Shown piece by piece: positions 1-5,026 of a stretch of 5,351 nucleotides of DNA. The position numbers were made by a program, and so were the translations under genes. This DNA comes from a bacterium (GTDB lineage Bacteria; Ratteibacteria; UBA8468; B48-G9; JAFGKM01), in NCBI GenBank assembly GCA_021160565.1, contig JAGHCG010000113.1:1-5351 (forward strand), read 5' to 3'. The notes under the pieces were generated by a model. The model had not been told where the DNA came from, searched no databases, and saw nothing but the letters and a program-made list of their open reading frames with translations. The first letter of the stretch is position 1. Each line of letters begins with the position of its first letter.

Positions 1-955
1 AATTTACTATCACTGAATTTTCTCTTATTACTGTTTCGGAGAAAATTATTGAATTCTCAATTTGTACATTTTCTCCAATATATACTCCATCTCCTACGAT
101 AACTTTTCCTGAAAATTTACTTCCTCTTTCAACAACTGAATTTTTACCAACAACAAGTTTTCCTTCAATCTCTATATTTTCGGAAATTACCGCTGTTTTA
201 TCTGCTTCTAAATTTTCTCCAGAACTTTTATATTCAAGTTCAATTTTTCCATCAAGAACATCAAAATTTGCTTTTTTAAATTTATCAATTGTTCCAACAT
301 CAAGCCAGTATCCATAATGAACATAACCAAACATATCCTTCCCTTTCTCAAGTATTTGAGGAAATGTTTCCCTTTCTACTGAAACTTCTTTACCTTCTGG
401 AATCTCTTCAAGTACTTCTGGATTGAAAACATAAACCCCTGCATTGATTGTATCTGAAACTATTTCATCTGGTTTGGGTTTTTCAACAAATTTTTGAATT
501 TTCATATTTTCATCTGTAATCACAAGACCATAGGCAGAAGGATTATCTACCTTCACCAGTCCTATTGTAACATACGCATTTTTTTCTTTATGTAAACTCA
601 TTATTTTTTCAAGATTAAAATCAGCAAGGATATCTCCATTGAAAACAAAAAAAGGTTCTTTCCCTTTCAAAAATTTATATGCGTTCCTTATACCACCTGC
701 TGTTCCTAAGGGTTTTTTCTCAAAAGAAAGATACGGTTTCAATCCCATCTCTTTTGCAATTCCCAGTATTTTTTTAAACTCCTCCCCTTTATAACCAACT
801 CCAAGTATTACTTCTTTAATATTGTATTTTTTCAAAAGTGCAAATTGATACCTTATAAAAGGAATATTCACCACTGGAAGAAGAGCTTTTGGTGTGGTTA
901 TAGTAAAAGGTCTCATTCTCGTTCCAAGTCCACCGAGCAACAAAAGTGCCTTCAT
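1..955 (-). CDS. Sugar-1-phosphate nucleotidyltransferase with C-terminal hexapeptide repeats (mannose-1-phosphate guanylyltransferase-like), 3' end cut by the window
   Basis: Transfers a nucleotidyl group from an NTP to a sugar 1-phosphate, giving an NDP-sugar for cell-surface polysaccharide or glycan synthesis in the cytoplasm. The open frame gives 318 residues from an ATG at 955 and runs off the edge without a stop. Residues 1-23 read MKALLLLGGLGTRMRPFT and then TPK, the nucleotide-binding signature GGxGTR...PK of this superfamily. Further hallmarks are PLGTAGGIR (82-90), the metal-binding FNGD (105-108), VEKP (157-160), NAGVYVF (171-177) and GYWLDVGT (215-222). From about residue 250 the chain turns into short isoleucine/valine-spaced hexapeptide repeats, the left-handed beta-helix seen in GDP-mannose pyrophosphorylases and related enzymes. 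Family members are often 350 residues or more, so perhaps 40 or more residues are missing. The enzyme class is certain from the motifs. The sugar and the base are not; GDP-mannose is a guess from the GGLGTRMRP style of the N terminus. Confidence 0.93.
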   Translation of the reverse strand, partial: MKALLLLGGLGTRMRPFTITTPKALLPVVNIPFIRYQFALLKKYNIKEVILGVGYKGEEFKKILGIAKEMGLKPYLSFEKKPLGTAGGIRNAYKFLKGKEPFFVFNGDILADFNLEKIMSLHKEKNAYVTIGLVKVDNPSAYGLVITDENMKIQKFVEKPKPDEIVSDTINAGVYVFNPEVLEEIPEGKEVSVERETFPQILEKGKDMFGYVHYGYWLDVGTIDKFKKANFDVLDGKIELEYKSSGENLEADKTAVISENIEIEGKLVVGKNSVVERGSKFSGKVIVGDGVYIGENVQIENSIIFSETVIRENSVIVN

Positions 956-960
956 TTTTG

Positions 961-967
961 CCTCCTT
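961..967 (-). promoter_or_regulatory. Ribosome binding site of the sugar nucleotidyltransferase
   Basis: The minus strand reads AAGGAGG, a full anti-Shine-Dalgarno match, five bases before the ATG at 955. It fixes the start and indicates strong independent translation. Confidence 0.88.
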
Positions 968-1009
968 GAAAAGAAAGAATAAATGGCAAGTATAAACATA
1001 CTAATATAA

Positions 1010-1039
1010 ATTTTACCAGATAAGTAATTGAATTGTAAA
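1010..1039 (-). promoter_or_regulatory. Candidate sigma-70 promoter for the sugar nucleotidyltransferase
   Basis: On the minus strand, TTTACA (1039-1034; 5 of 6 to TTGACA) is followed after 18 bp by TAAAAT (1015-1010; 5 of 6 to TATAAT). A TGG directly before the -10 makes it an extended -10 (TGn). Transcription would start near 1003, leaving an untranslated leader of about 48 nt that contains the AAGGAGG site. The region is AT-rich, so chance matches are easy. The reading is supported mainly by position, because it lies between the RAYT element and the next gene, where a new promoter would be useful. Confidence 0.42.
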
Positions 1040-1070
1040 GATTTTCACTTTCCCCTTCTTTTATTGCTCG

Positions 1071-1099
1071 GAGAAGAAAAATCTGAAATTTCTCTTCTC
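1071..1099. repeat. AT-rich imperfect inverted repeat (hairpin) downstream of the RAYT element
   Basis: Arms 1071-1082 (GAGAAGAAAAAT) and 1088-1099 match in inverted orientation at 11 of 12 positions around a 5-base loop. It sits in the gap between the RAYT gene and the sugar nucleotidyltransferase, upstream of the candidate promoter. It could slow or end transcription coming from the RAYT gene or tatD, but neither strand shows a T-run directly after the stem, so I do not call it an intrinsic terminator. It may instead be decayed repeat sequence related to the neighbouring element. Confidence 0.4.
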
Positions 1100-1117
1100 T
1101 CTAACCCCATTTGTACA

Positions 1118-1155
1118 CACCCCGGGAGTGAGAAGCCTCTGTGTATCAAGAACTT
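1118..1155 (-). repeat. Left-end inverted repeat with REP-like palindrome (copy L)
   Basis: The core at 1118-1130 (CACCCCGGGAGTG on the plus strand) differs by one base from the palindrome at 1851-1863, and the following AGAAG (1131-1135) is shared too, giving 17 of 18 identity in direct orientation. The inner 11 bases, 1145-1155, are an exact inverted copy of 1866-1876. These inner bases also encode the last two codons and the TGA stop of the RAYT gene. The A at 1127 breaks the perfect palindrome, so this copy is slightly degenerate. A flanking TACACA/TGTGTA pair (1114-1119 and 1140-1145) could extend a hairpin around the core. Confidence 0.7.
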
Positions 1156-1805
1156 AGGTCTTCCATTATGAGTGCTTTAATTTTATTCAATTCTCTCTGG
1201 TAAGAAATTCTATCGTGCACAAAATTCCTGTATTCCTCCGGCGAACTCTCAATAAATTCTTCAAACTCACAATTTCCTTTCTCTCCTAAGTACTCCTTAT
1301 AGGAAGAAAACTTCCATTCTTCGGGTTTATCCACTATAAAAGCAGTTACAGGATTTAAATGAATATATCTGGTGAGATGGAGAAGTTGCTCACTACTTTC
1401 CACTTTAACATTTTTAAACCTTGGTTCCCAGAGAGGTCCCTTTCTTTTATATTTTTCATTAAAGTATCTTGCATAACTGTTCAGGACTTTTCCTGTATAA
1501 ATGGAAATTCCTTTTTCTTCTACTTGCTGAAGAACTAAATGGATATGATTAGGCATCAGACAATAACATATTACTTTAACCAGTTTTTCTCCAGTTTGAG
1601 GAAGAAACTGATTTTGTGATTCTGATTTTAATCTTTTCAAATATTCTGAGAGTCTTAAAGAAGGTCGAGAATATACATAATAGAAAAGGGTTATTTCCAT
1701 CCTTCTGTAATCGTTATAGTCTTTGAAAATTGTTCTACTTTCAATCGCTCTGGAAAAAACATGGTATATTTCTCCACTTACCAAAAAAGGATATCTCACC
1801 ACCAT
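1146..1805 (-). CDS. REP-associated tyrosine transposase (RAYT; Y1/HUH transposase IS200-like family)
   Basis: A single-strand DNA endonuclease/strand-transferase of the IS200/IS605-related TnpA_REP group, whose known members bind and cleave REP palindromes. With the ATG at 1805 it has 219 residues. The N terminus, MVVRYPFLVSGEIYHVFSRA, is the typical RAYT opening (a YHV-x-x-R pattern). The HUH metal-binding motif is in CLMPNHIHLVL (residues 82-92; His87 and His89). The family block SYARYFNEKY-KRKGPLWEPRFK follows (110-131). TRYIHLNPVTA (145-155) carries Tyr147, the probable nucleophile, at the usual distance from HUH. EWKFSSYKEYLG (164-175) is the conserved C-terminal block. All catalytic residues look intact. 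A longer frame from a TTG at 1844 exists, but it has no ribosome binding site, its 13 extra codons lie over the promoter, and they lack family similarity. The gene sits between inverted REP-type repeats and is co-directional with tatD upstream. Confidence 0.93.
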   Translation of the reverse strand: MVVRYPFLVSGEIYHVFSRAIESRTIFKDYNDYRRMEITLFYYVYSRPSLRLSEYLKRLKSESQNQFLPQTGEKLVKVICYCLMPNHIHLVLQQVEEKGISIYTGKVLNSYARYFNEKYKRKGPLWEPRFKNVKVESSEQLLHLTRYIHLNPVTAFIVDKPEEWKFSSYKEYLGEKGNCEFEEFIESSPEEYRNFVHDRISYQRELNKIKALIMEDLSS

Positions 1806-1814
1806 ATTTTTTTT

Positions 1815-1844
1815 ATTATAATTCAACTGAAAATTATTCGTCAA
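1815..1844 (-). promoter_or_regulatory. Near-consensus sigma-70 promoter of the RAYT gene, giving a leaderless or near-leaderless mRNA
   Basis: The minus strand has TTGACG (1844-1839; 5 of 6) and a perfect TATAAT (1820-1815) separated by 18 bp. Eight A residues follow (1814-1807), then T and the ATG at 1805-1803. With the usual 6-8 nt between the -10 and the start of transcription, the RNA would begin around 1809-1806, at most a few bases before the ATG. There is no Shine-Dalgarno sequence before that ATG, consistent with leaderless translation. The promoter lies just inside the REP doublet, so the element carries its own expression signal. Confidence 0.7.
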
Positions 1845-1850
1845 TTACTG

Positions 1851-1903
1851 CACCCCGGGGGTGAGAAGTTCTTGATTTTCAATTGCTTCGCACCCCCGGG
1901 GTG
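1851..1903. repeat. REP doublet (two inverted GC-rich palindromes) overlapping the tatD 3' end
   Basis: Copy R1 (1851-1868, CACCCCGGGGGTGAGAAG) and copy R2 (1886-1903) are inverted copies: the 13-base cores at 1851-1863 and 1891-1903 are exact reverse complements, and GAAG/CTTC (1865-1868 with 1886-1889) extends the match after one mismatch. Short pairing continues at 1872-1874 with 1880-1882 around an ATTTT loop, so the whole can fold as one long hairpin. Each core is also a near-palindrome itself around CCCCGGGG. This is the arrangement of a BIME-type REP pair. The tatD stop codon (1881-1879) lies in the loop side and R2 is translated as the tatD C terminus. In the tatD transcript the hairpin could protect the 3' end or hinder readthrough, but no T-run follows it. 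Confidence 0.75.
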
Positions 1904-2664
1904 AGGTTGAAGAAGTGGAGGGAATTGGTAAAGATAATTTCAGAAATTTTTTCAAGATTTACTCCTTTTAATTCTGCTATTTCCTTAATAATGTATTTTA
2001 CAAACATGGGTTCGTTTCTTTTCCCTCTGAAAGGATGTGGAGAAAGGAAAGGAGCATCTGTTTCTGCCATAATTTTTTCCACAGGATAATTTTTTGCCAC
2101 TTCTTTTACTTTCAATGCGTTTTTAAAAGTAACTATTCCTGTGAAAGAAATATAAAATCCCCTTTCTTCACAATATTTTTCAAGTTCTTCATCTCCATCA
2201 AAACAGTGGAAAACAATCTTTTCCGGCAAATCACTTTCTTCAAGGATTTTTATTAAATCTTCTTTACTTTCTCTCTGGTGAATTATAAGAGGGAGGTTTA
2301 ATTTTCTGGCTATCTCTATTTGTGCTTTAAAAAATCCTTTCTGTTTTTCTTTAATTATTCCAGAGTAATGATAGTCAAGACCGGTCTCACCTATTGCAAC
2401 AACTTTTTTATTTTTTGCAAGAGTTTCCATTTCATTCAGAGCATTTTCAGAAGAATTATTTACCTCGGAAGGGTGTATTCCAGCAGAAGCATAGATAAAC
2501 TCATATTTTTCAGCAAGTTCAATTGCTTTTTTTGTAGTTTCAACATCAATTCCAACATCAACAATATAAACAACTCCCATATCTTTTGCTCTCTTTATAA
2601 CTTCCTCTCTATCTCTATCAAAATGAGAAAAATCAATATGACAATGAGTATCAAAATATTTCAC
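1879..2664 (-). CDS. tatD: TatD-family metal-dependent hydrolase (DNase/deacylase superfamily) with a repeat-derived C terminus
   Basis: A cytoplasmic amidohydrolase-fold enzyme. Known TatD proteins are metal-dependent 3'-5' exonucleases or D-aminoacyl-tRNA deacylases; which activity applies here cannot be told. From the GTG at 2664 it has 261 residues, the family's usual size. Visible ligands are His7 and His9 in DTHCHID, Glu93 in GETGLDYH, His129 in LIIHQRES, His153 in FHCFDG and Asp203 in ETDAPFLSPHPFRGKRNEP; GIHP is at 62-65. I reject an in-frame TTG start at 2703: it has no ribosome binding site and adds 13 residues absent from the family, whereas the GTG has AAGGAG six bases upstream and gives the normal MKYFDTHCH opening. 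The natural family end is around FFNL (251-254). The last seven residues, TPGVRSN, come from the REP palindrome at 1886-1903. It follows nadC by 65 nt and probably shares its transcript. Confidence 0.93.
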   Translation of the reverse strand: MKYFDTHCHIDFSHFDRDREEVIKRAKDMGVVYIVDVGIDVETTKKAIELAEKYEFIYASAGIHPSEVNNSSENALNEMETLAKNKKVVAIGETGLDYHYSGIIKEKQKGFFKAQIEIARKLNLPLIIHQRESKEDLIKILEESDLPEKIVFHCFDGDEELEKYCEERGFYISFTGIVTFKNALKVKEVAKNYPVEKIMAETDAPFLSPHPFRGKRNEPMFVKYIIKEIAELKGVNLEKISEIIFTNSLHFFNLTPGVRSN

Positions 2665-2670
2665 TTTTCG

Positions 2671-2676
2671 CTCCTT
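2671..2676 (-). promoter_or_regulatory. Ribosome binding site that decides the tatD start
   Basis: AAGGAG on the minus strand, six bases before the GTG at 2664-2662. It lies inside the longer alternative frame and so argues that translation begins at the GTG rather than at the upstream TTG (2703). Confidence 0.82.
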
Positions 2677-2686
2677 CTTTCCAAGG

Positions 2687-2733
2687 CTAAACCTTTTCTT
2701 CAAAGAAGAGACCAGTAAAGCGCCAAGGTTTAG
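2687..2733. repeat. Inverted repeat spanning the nadC stop and the nadC-tatD gap
   Basis: CTAAACCTT (2687-2695) and AAGGTTTAG (2725-2733) are a perfect 9-base inverted pair. A second perfect stem, TCTTC/GAAGA around AAA (2697-2709), is nested beside the left arm. On the minus-strand RNA the outer stem includes the nadC stop codon (2732-2730) and ends about 10 bases before the tatD ribosome binding site. No T-run follows, so it is not an intrinsic terminator. It may be an intercistronic processing or stability element, or a relic of a repeat: CCAAGG also occurs directly at 2681-2686 and 2723-2728. Confidence 0.45.
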
Positions 2734-3605
2734 TTTTTTATTTTTAAAGAAAAATCAAGAGATTTCGCTGAATGAGTAATAGAACCAACTGAAACTCTAT
2801 CCACAGGTAATTCTTTTATCTCCTCAATATTTTCAAGGTTTACATTCCCACTCCATTCTATCTCAACATTTTTTCTTTTCTCTCCAAGGAAATTCAAAAA
2901 TTTACTTAAATCTTCTTTCTCTGCATTATCAAACATTATTATATCTGCTCCTGCTTCAAATCCCATTTTTGCCTCTTCAAAATTTTCCACTTCTATTTCT
3001 ATCTGAAATTTTCCTCTACTCTTTTCTCTGGCTTTTTTCACTGCAAGAAAAACCGCATCTTCTCTCCCAATATTTTCTTTTTTCATAAGGGCAGTAATAT
3101 GATTCTCTTTTATCAAAACCATATCAAACAAACCAAACCTGTGATTTTCTCCACCACCTACTTTTACAGCATATTTTTCCAGAATTCTCAAATTTGGTGT
3201 TGTCTTTCTTGTATCATATATTTTAACTTTATTTCCTGTTTTTCTCACAAATTTCCGTGTTTCTGTGGCTATTCCAGATAAACGCTGAATAAAATTCAGA
3301 GCAACCCTTTCTCCTGCAAGAAGTTCTCTAAGAGGTCCACAAATTTCAGCAACAATTTCATTTTTTTTAATTTCTTCTCCATCTTCAAAAAAGAAATTAA
3401 ATGTAAAATGAGATGAGAGAAAATAGAAAACTTTTTTAAAAATATCAATTCCACATATTACTCCTTCTTCTTTAGAAATGAGATTTGCTTCTACCTGAAA
3501 ATTTTCTGGAAATAGAAAAGATGAAGTTATATCCCCTTTTCCAATATCTTCAGCAAGTGCCTTTTTTATAATTTCATTTATTGTCTTTTCATATTTTCCC
3601 AGCAT
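2730..3605 (-). CDS. nadC: Nicotinate-nucleotide pyrophosphorylase (carboxylating), quinolinate phosphoribosyltransferase
   Basis: Converts quinolinate and PRPP to nicotinate mononucleotide, CO2 and pyrophosphate, the last step of quinolinate synthesis into the NAD pathway; cytoplasmic. The 291 residues match the family's length. The N-terminal domain begins with ALAEDIGKGDITS (16-28). AGERVALNFIQRLSGIAT (97-114) includes Arg107. The catalytic barrel shows DTRKTTPNLR (131-140), KVGGGENHRFGLFDMVLIKENHI (148-170), the acidic EIEVEN strand (203-208), DIIMFDN (221-227) and the phosphate-binding RVSVGSITHSA (270-280). The residue after Glu250 in EWSGNV is Trp where many homologues have a small residue; the rest of the loop is intact. 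The ATG at 3605 has only a weak upstream purine stretch and no clear Shine-Dalgarno sequence, so translation may rely on coupling with the gene ending 20 nt upstream. nadA and nadB are not in the window. Confidence 0.97.
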   Translation of the reverse strand: MLGKYEKTINEIIKKALAEDIGKGDITSSFLFPENFQVEANLISKEEGVICGIDIFKKVFYFLSSHFTFNFFFEDGEEIKKNEIVAEICGPLRELLAGERVALNFIQRLSGIATETRKFVRKTGNKVKIYDTRKTTPNLRILEKYAVKVGGGENHRFGLFDMVLIKENHITALMKKENIGREDAVFLAVKKAREKSRGKFQIEIEVENFEEAKMGFEAGADIIMFDNAEKEDLSKFLNFLGEKRKNVEIEWSGNVNLENIEEIKELPVDRVSVGSITHSAKSLDFSLKIKN

Positions 3606-3625
3606 TTTTCTGGTTAATCAAAAAC

Positions 3626-5026
3626 CTAAAATTTATATCTTGCAGTATAGGTAATTTCAACTTCCTTTTCAGGTTTCACTTCAACAGTAAATTTTATTGT
3701 ACTTGCATCTATCTTTTCATATTTATGGGAACTTTTAAGAATTTCCCAATCTCCATATAAATGTTCTATCACTTCTACTTTAACACTTTTATCCTTGTGA
3801 TTTCTTACCTTTATCATATAAGTATCCTCATAAATTCTTGACGTAATCTTTTTGTGTTCTATAACTTTCCTTTCACCCTTTATATCAAATGCCTTTCCTA
3901 TCATCAACTCCACTTTTTCATTCTTTGGTGTATGGTCAATATTATCTTCTCCTATGAATTGAGTTGTCCCTTCTGTATCTTCTTTATAAAATCTGATTTT
4001 CCCTTTCGGTAGAGGAACTCCAAGATTATTTTCTTTTTTATTCTCAAAAACAATATATACATCCACTTTATCATTATAGGATAATTGTTTCCAGTTATTG
4101 TAGTGATAATATCTTCTCACAGCACCATCATATACATATTTCTTTTTAACAGGAATACCTGAAGATGAGAGGAACATTATCTGCTTTGTCTGATTATTTT
4201 TAAGAGTGGTTGGTCTGGTGAGAGTGTATATATGATATTCAAAAAATGGTTTTTCTACAAATTGAGGGAAACCTGCTGCAGCAAGTTTATCCTTTCTCAT
4301 TACCTCATATCTTCTATACTCTCTGACTTTCCTTACTTCACCTGCAACAAGTTTTAATTTTGCATTTTTATATGCTGTACCTGACCTGTTATCTATCGTA
4401 ACCCATCCTGTCAAATCCATTTTTTTATCATCAGGGGAAAGTTCAGCAACATAATCTGCTCTCCAGTTTACTCCATCTGTTATATATTTGAGTTGAAAAA
4501 GATGTGTAGCAACTTTCTTACTTTCAATTTCAAGAACAAGAGTGGGTTTTAAAATCAAATCCTCTGGAATTTCAACAAATGTTATATCTCTTATATTCTC
4601 TCTGTTTACCATTGACACATTTTTTTCTTTTTTAGATTTAATTATCAATTGCTCTTTATTATAACTCAGTAATTTTCCTCTATATATCTGCCCATCTTTT
4701 GTTATCACCTGAATTTCTCTGTCTATATACTTGTTCAAAAGTTTATCAGGATTTAAAAGGTCATATTCAAAATTCTGTTCCATCACATTTATTGCATCTG
4801 GATAACTGAGAGAAGTAAACGAAACAGTAGTTGGATCAATTAAAGAAGCAATATCAGAAAATTTGAGTATTATTTTCCCTTTTTTAACTTTCCCTTCTCT
4901 CATATCAGAAACAAGAGCAAAATTCTGATTGTAAACAGTTAAAGAGATACCTTTCCTTTCAAGCTGGCAGAAACCACTAATTGAGAAAAATAAAATAACC
5001 CCCAAAAAAACAACAATTTTTTTCAT
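3626..5026 (-). CDS. Secreted DUF4139 domain-containing protein with a small Sm/SH3-like insert
   Basis: An exported beta-rich protein of unknown function, 466 residues. The start is a Sec signal peptide: MKK, a hydrophobic run VVFLGVILFFSISGF (5-19), then Cys20-Gln21. Signal peptidase I cleavage after Cys20 is likely, because Phe at position 19 breaks a lipobox. The mature N-terminal part has YNQNFALVSDMREG (32-45) and IDPTTVSF (63-70). Residues about 100-152 (REIQVITKDGQIYRGKLLS onwards) have the strand-turn-strand pattern of a small SH3/Sm-like barrel (my inference). The DUF4139 body follows, recognised by QLKYITDGVNWRADYVAEL (178-196), DLTGWVTIDNRSGTAYKNAKLKLVAGEV (204-231), FFEYHIYTLTRPTTLKN (261-277), VPLPKGKIRFYKED (337-350) and the closing HLYGDWEIL and EVEITYTARY. 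No catalytic motif is evident. Its ATG overlaps the upstream stop as ATGA, so the two genes are translationally coupled. Confidence 0.85.
   Translation of the reverse strand: MKKIVVFLGVILFFSISGFCQLERKGISLTVYNQNFALVSDMREGKVKKGKIILKFSDIASLIDPTTVSFTSLSYPDAINVMEQNFEYDLLNPDKLLNKYIDREIQVITKDGQIYRGKLLSYNKEQLIIKSKKEKNVSMVNRENIRDITFVEIPEDLILKPTLVLEIESKKVATHLFQLKYITDGVNWRADYVAELSPDDKKMDLTGWVTIDNRSGTAYKNAKLKLVAGEVRKVREYRRYEVMRKDKLAAAGFPQFVEKPFFEYHIYTLTRPTTLKNNQTKQIMFLSSSGIPVKKKYVYDGAVRRYYHYNNWKQLSYNDKVDVYIVFENKKENNLGVPLPKGKIRFYKEDTEGTTQFIGEDNIDHTPKNEKVELMIGKAFDIKGERKVIEHKKITSRIYEDTYMIKVRNHKDKSVKVEVIEHLYGDWEILKSSHKYEKIDASTIKFTVEVKPEKEVEITYTARYKF

Larger units (their letters stand above)
1118..1903 (-). 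mobile_element. RAYT-bearing element bounded by 38-bp imperfect inverted repeats with REP-type palindromes
   Basis: The 786-bp unit begins and ends with related sequence. Reading inwards-to-outwards, both ends start AAGTTCTTGAT, continue through nine poorly matched bases, then CTTC, one variable base, and end in CACYCCCGGGGTG. The spacing is identical (38 bases each: 1118-1155 and 1866-1903) and 30 of 38 positions match. The only gene inside is a Y1/HUH transposase of the REP-associated type, with its own promoter. An extra palindrome copy lies at 1851-1868. Classical REP/RAYT systems have one RAYT gene flanked by inverted REP sequences, with REPs scattered elsewhere in the genome, which fits this layout. 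The true ends could extend slightly beyond the palindromes. No target duplication is expected for HUH enzymes, and I could not define one. The right end lies within the 3' end of tatD. Confidence 0.72.

Noticed and set aside
1806..1844. Upstream TTG start adding 13 residues to the RAYT protein
   Set aside because: No ribosome binding site; the added codons overlap the -35 and -10 boxes, and the family N terminus fits the ATG at 1805.
1851..1903. REP doublet as an intrinsic terminator for tatD
   Set aside because: The hairpin is strong, but no T-run follows in the direction of transcription; the next bases hold the RAYT promoter instead.
1118..1903. CRISPR-like or tandem-repeat array made of the three GC-rich copies
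   Set aside because: The copies are only three, in mixed orientation, with unequal spacing and a gene between them.
2665..2703. Upstream TTG start adding 13 residues to TatD
   Set aside because: No Shine-Dalgarno sequence before it, whereas the GTG at 2664 has AAGGAG six bases upstream and gives the normal TatD N terminus.
1883..2718. Forward-strand open frames opposite tatD (1883-2089, 2035-2256, 2320-2718)
   Set aside because: Rich in Phe, Ile, Ser and Asn, as expected for antisense of a Lys/Glu-rich gene; no motifs or ribosome binding sites, and the opposite strand encodes an intact enzyme.
3099..3281. Forward-strand open frame opposite nadC
   Set aside because: Low-complexity antisense of a well-conserved catalytic region, with no features of its own.
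4964..4969. Lipobox at Cys20 of the DUF4139 protein
   Set aside because: The residue before Cys is Phe, which lipoprotein signal peptidase does not normally accept; plain signal peptidase I cleavage before Gln21 is more likely.
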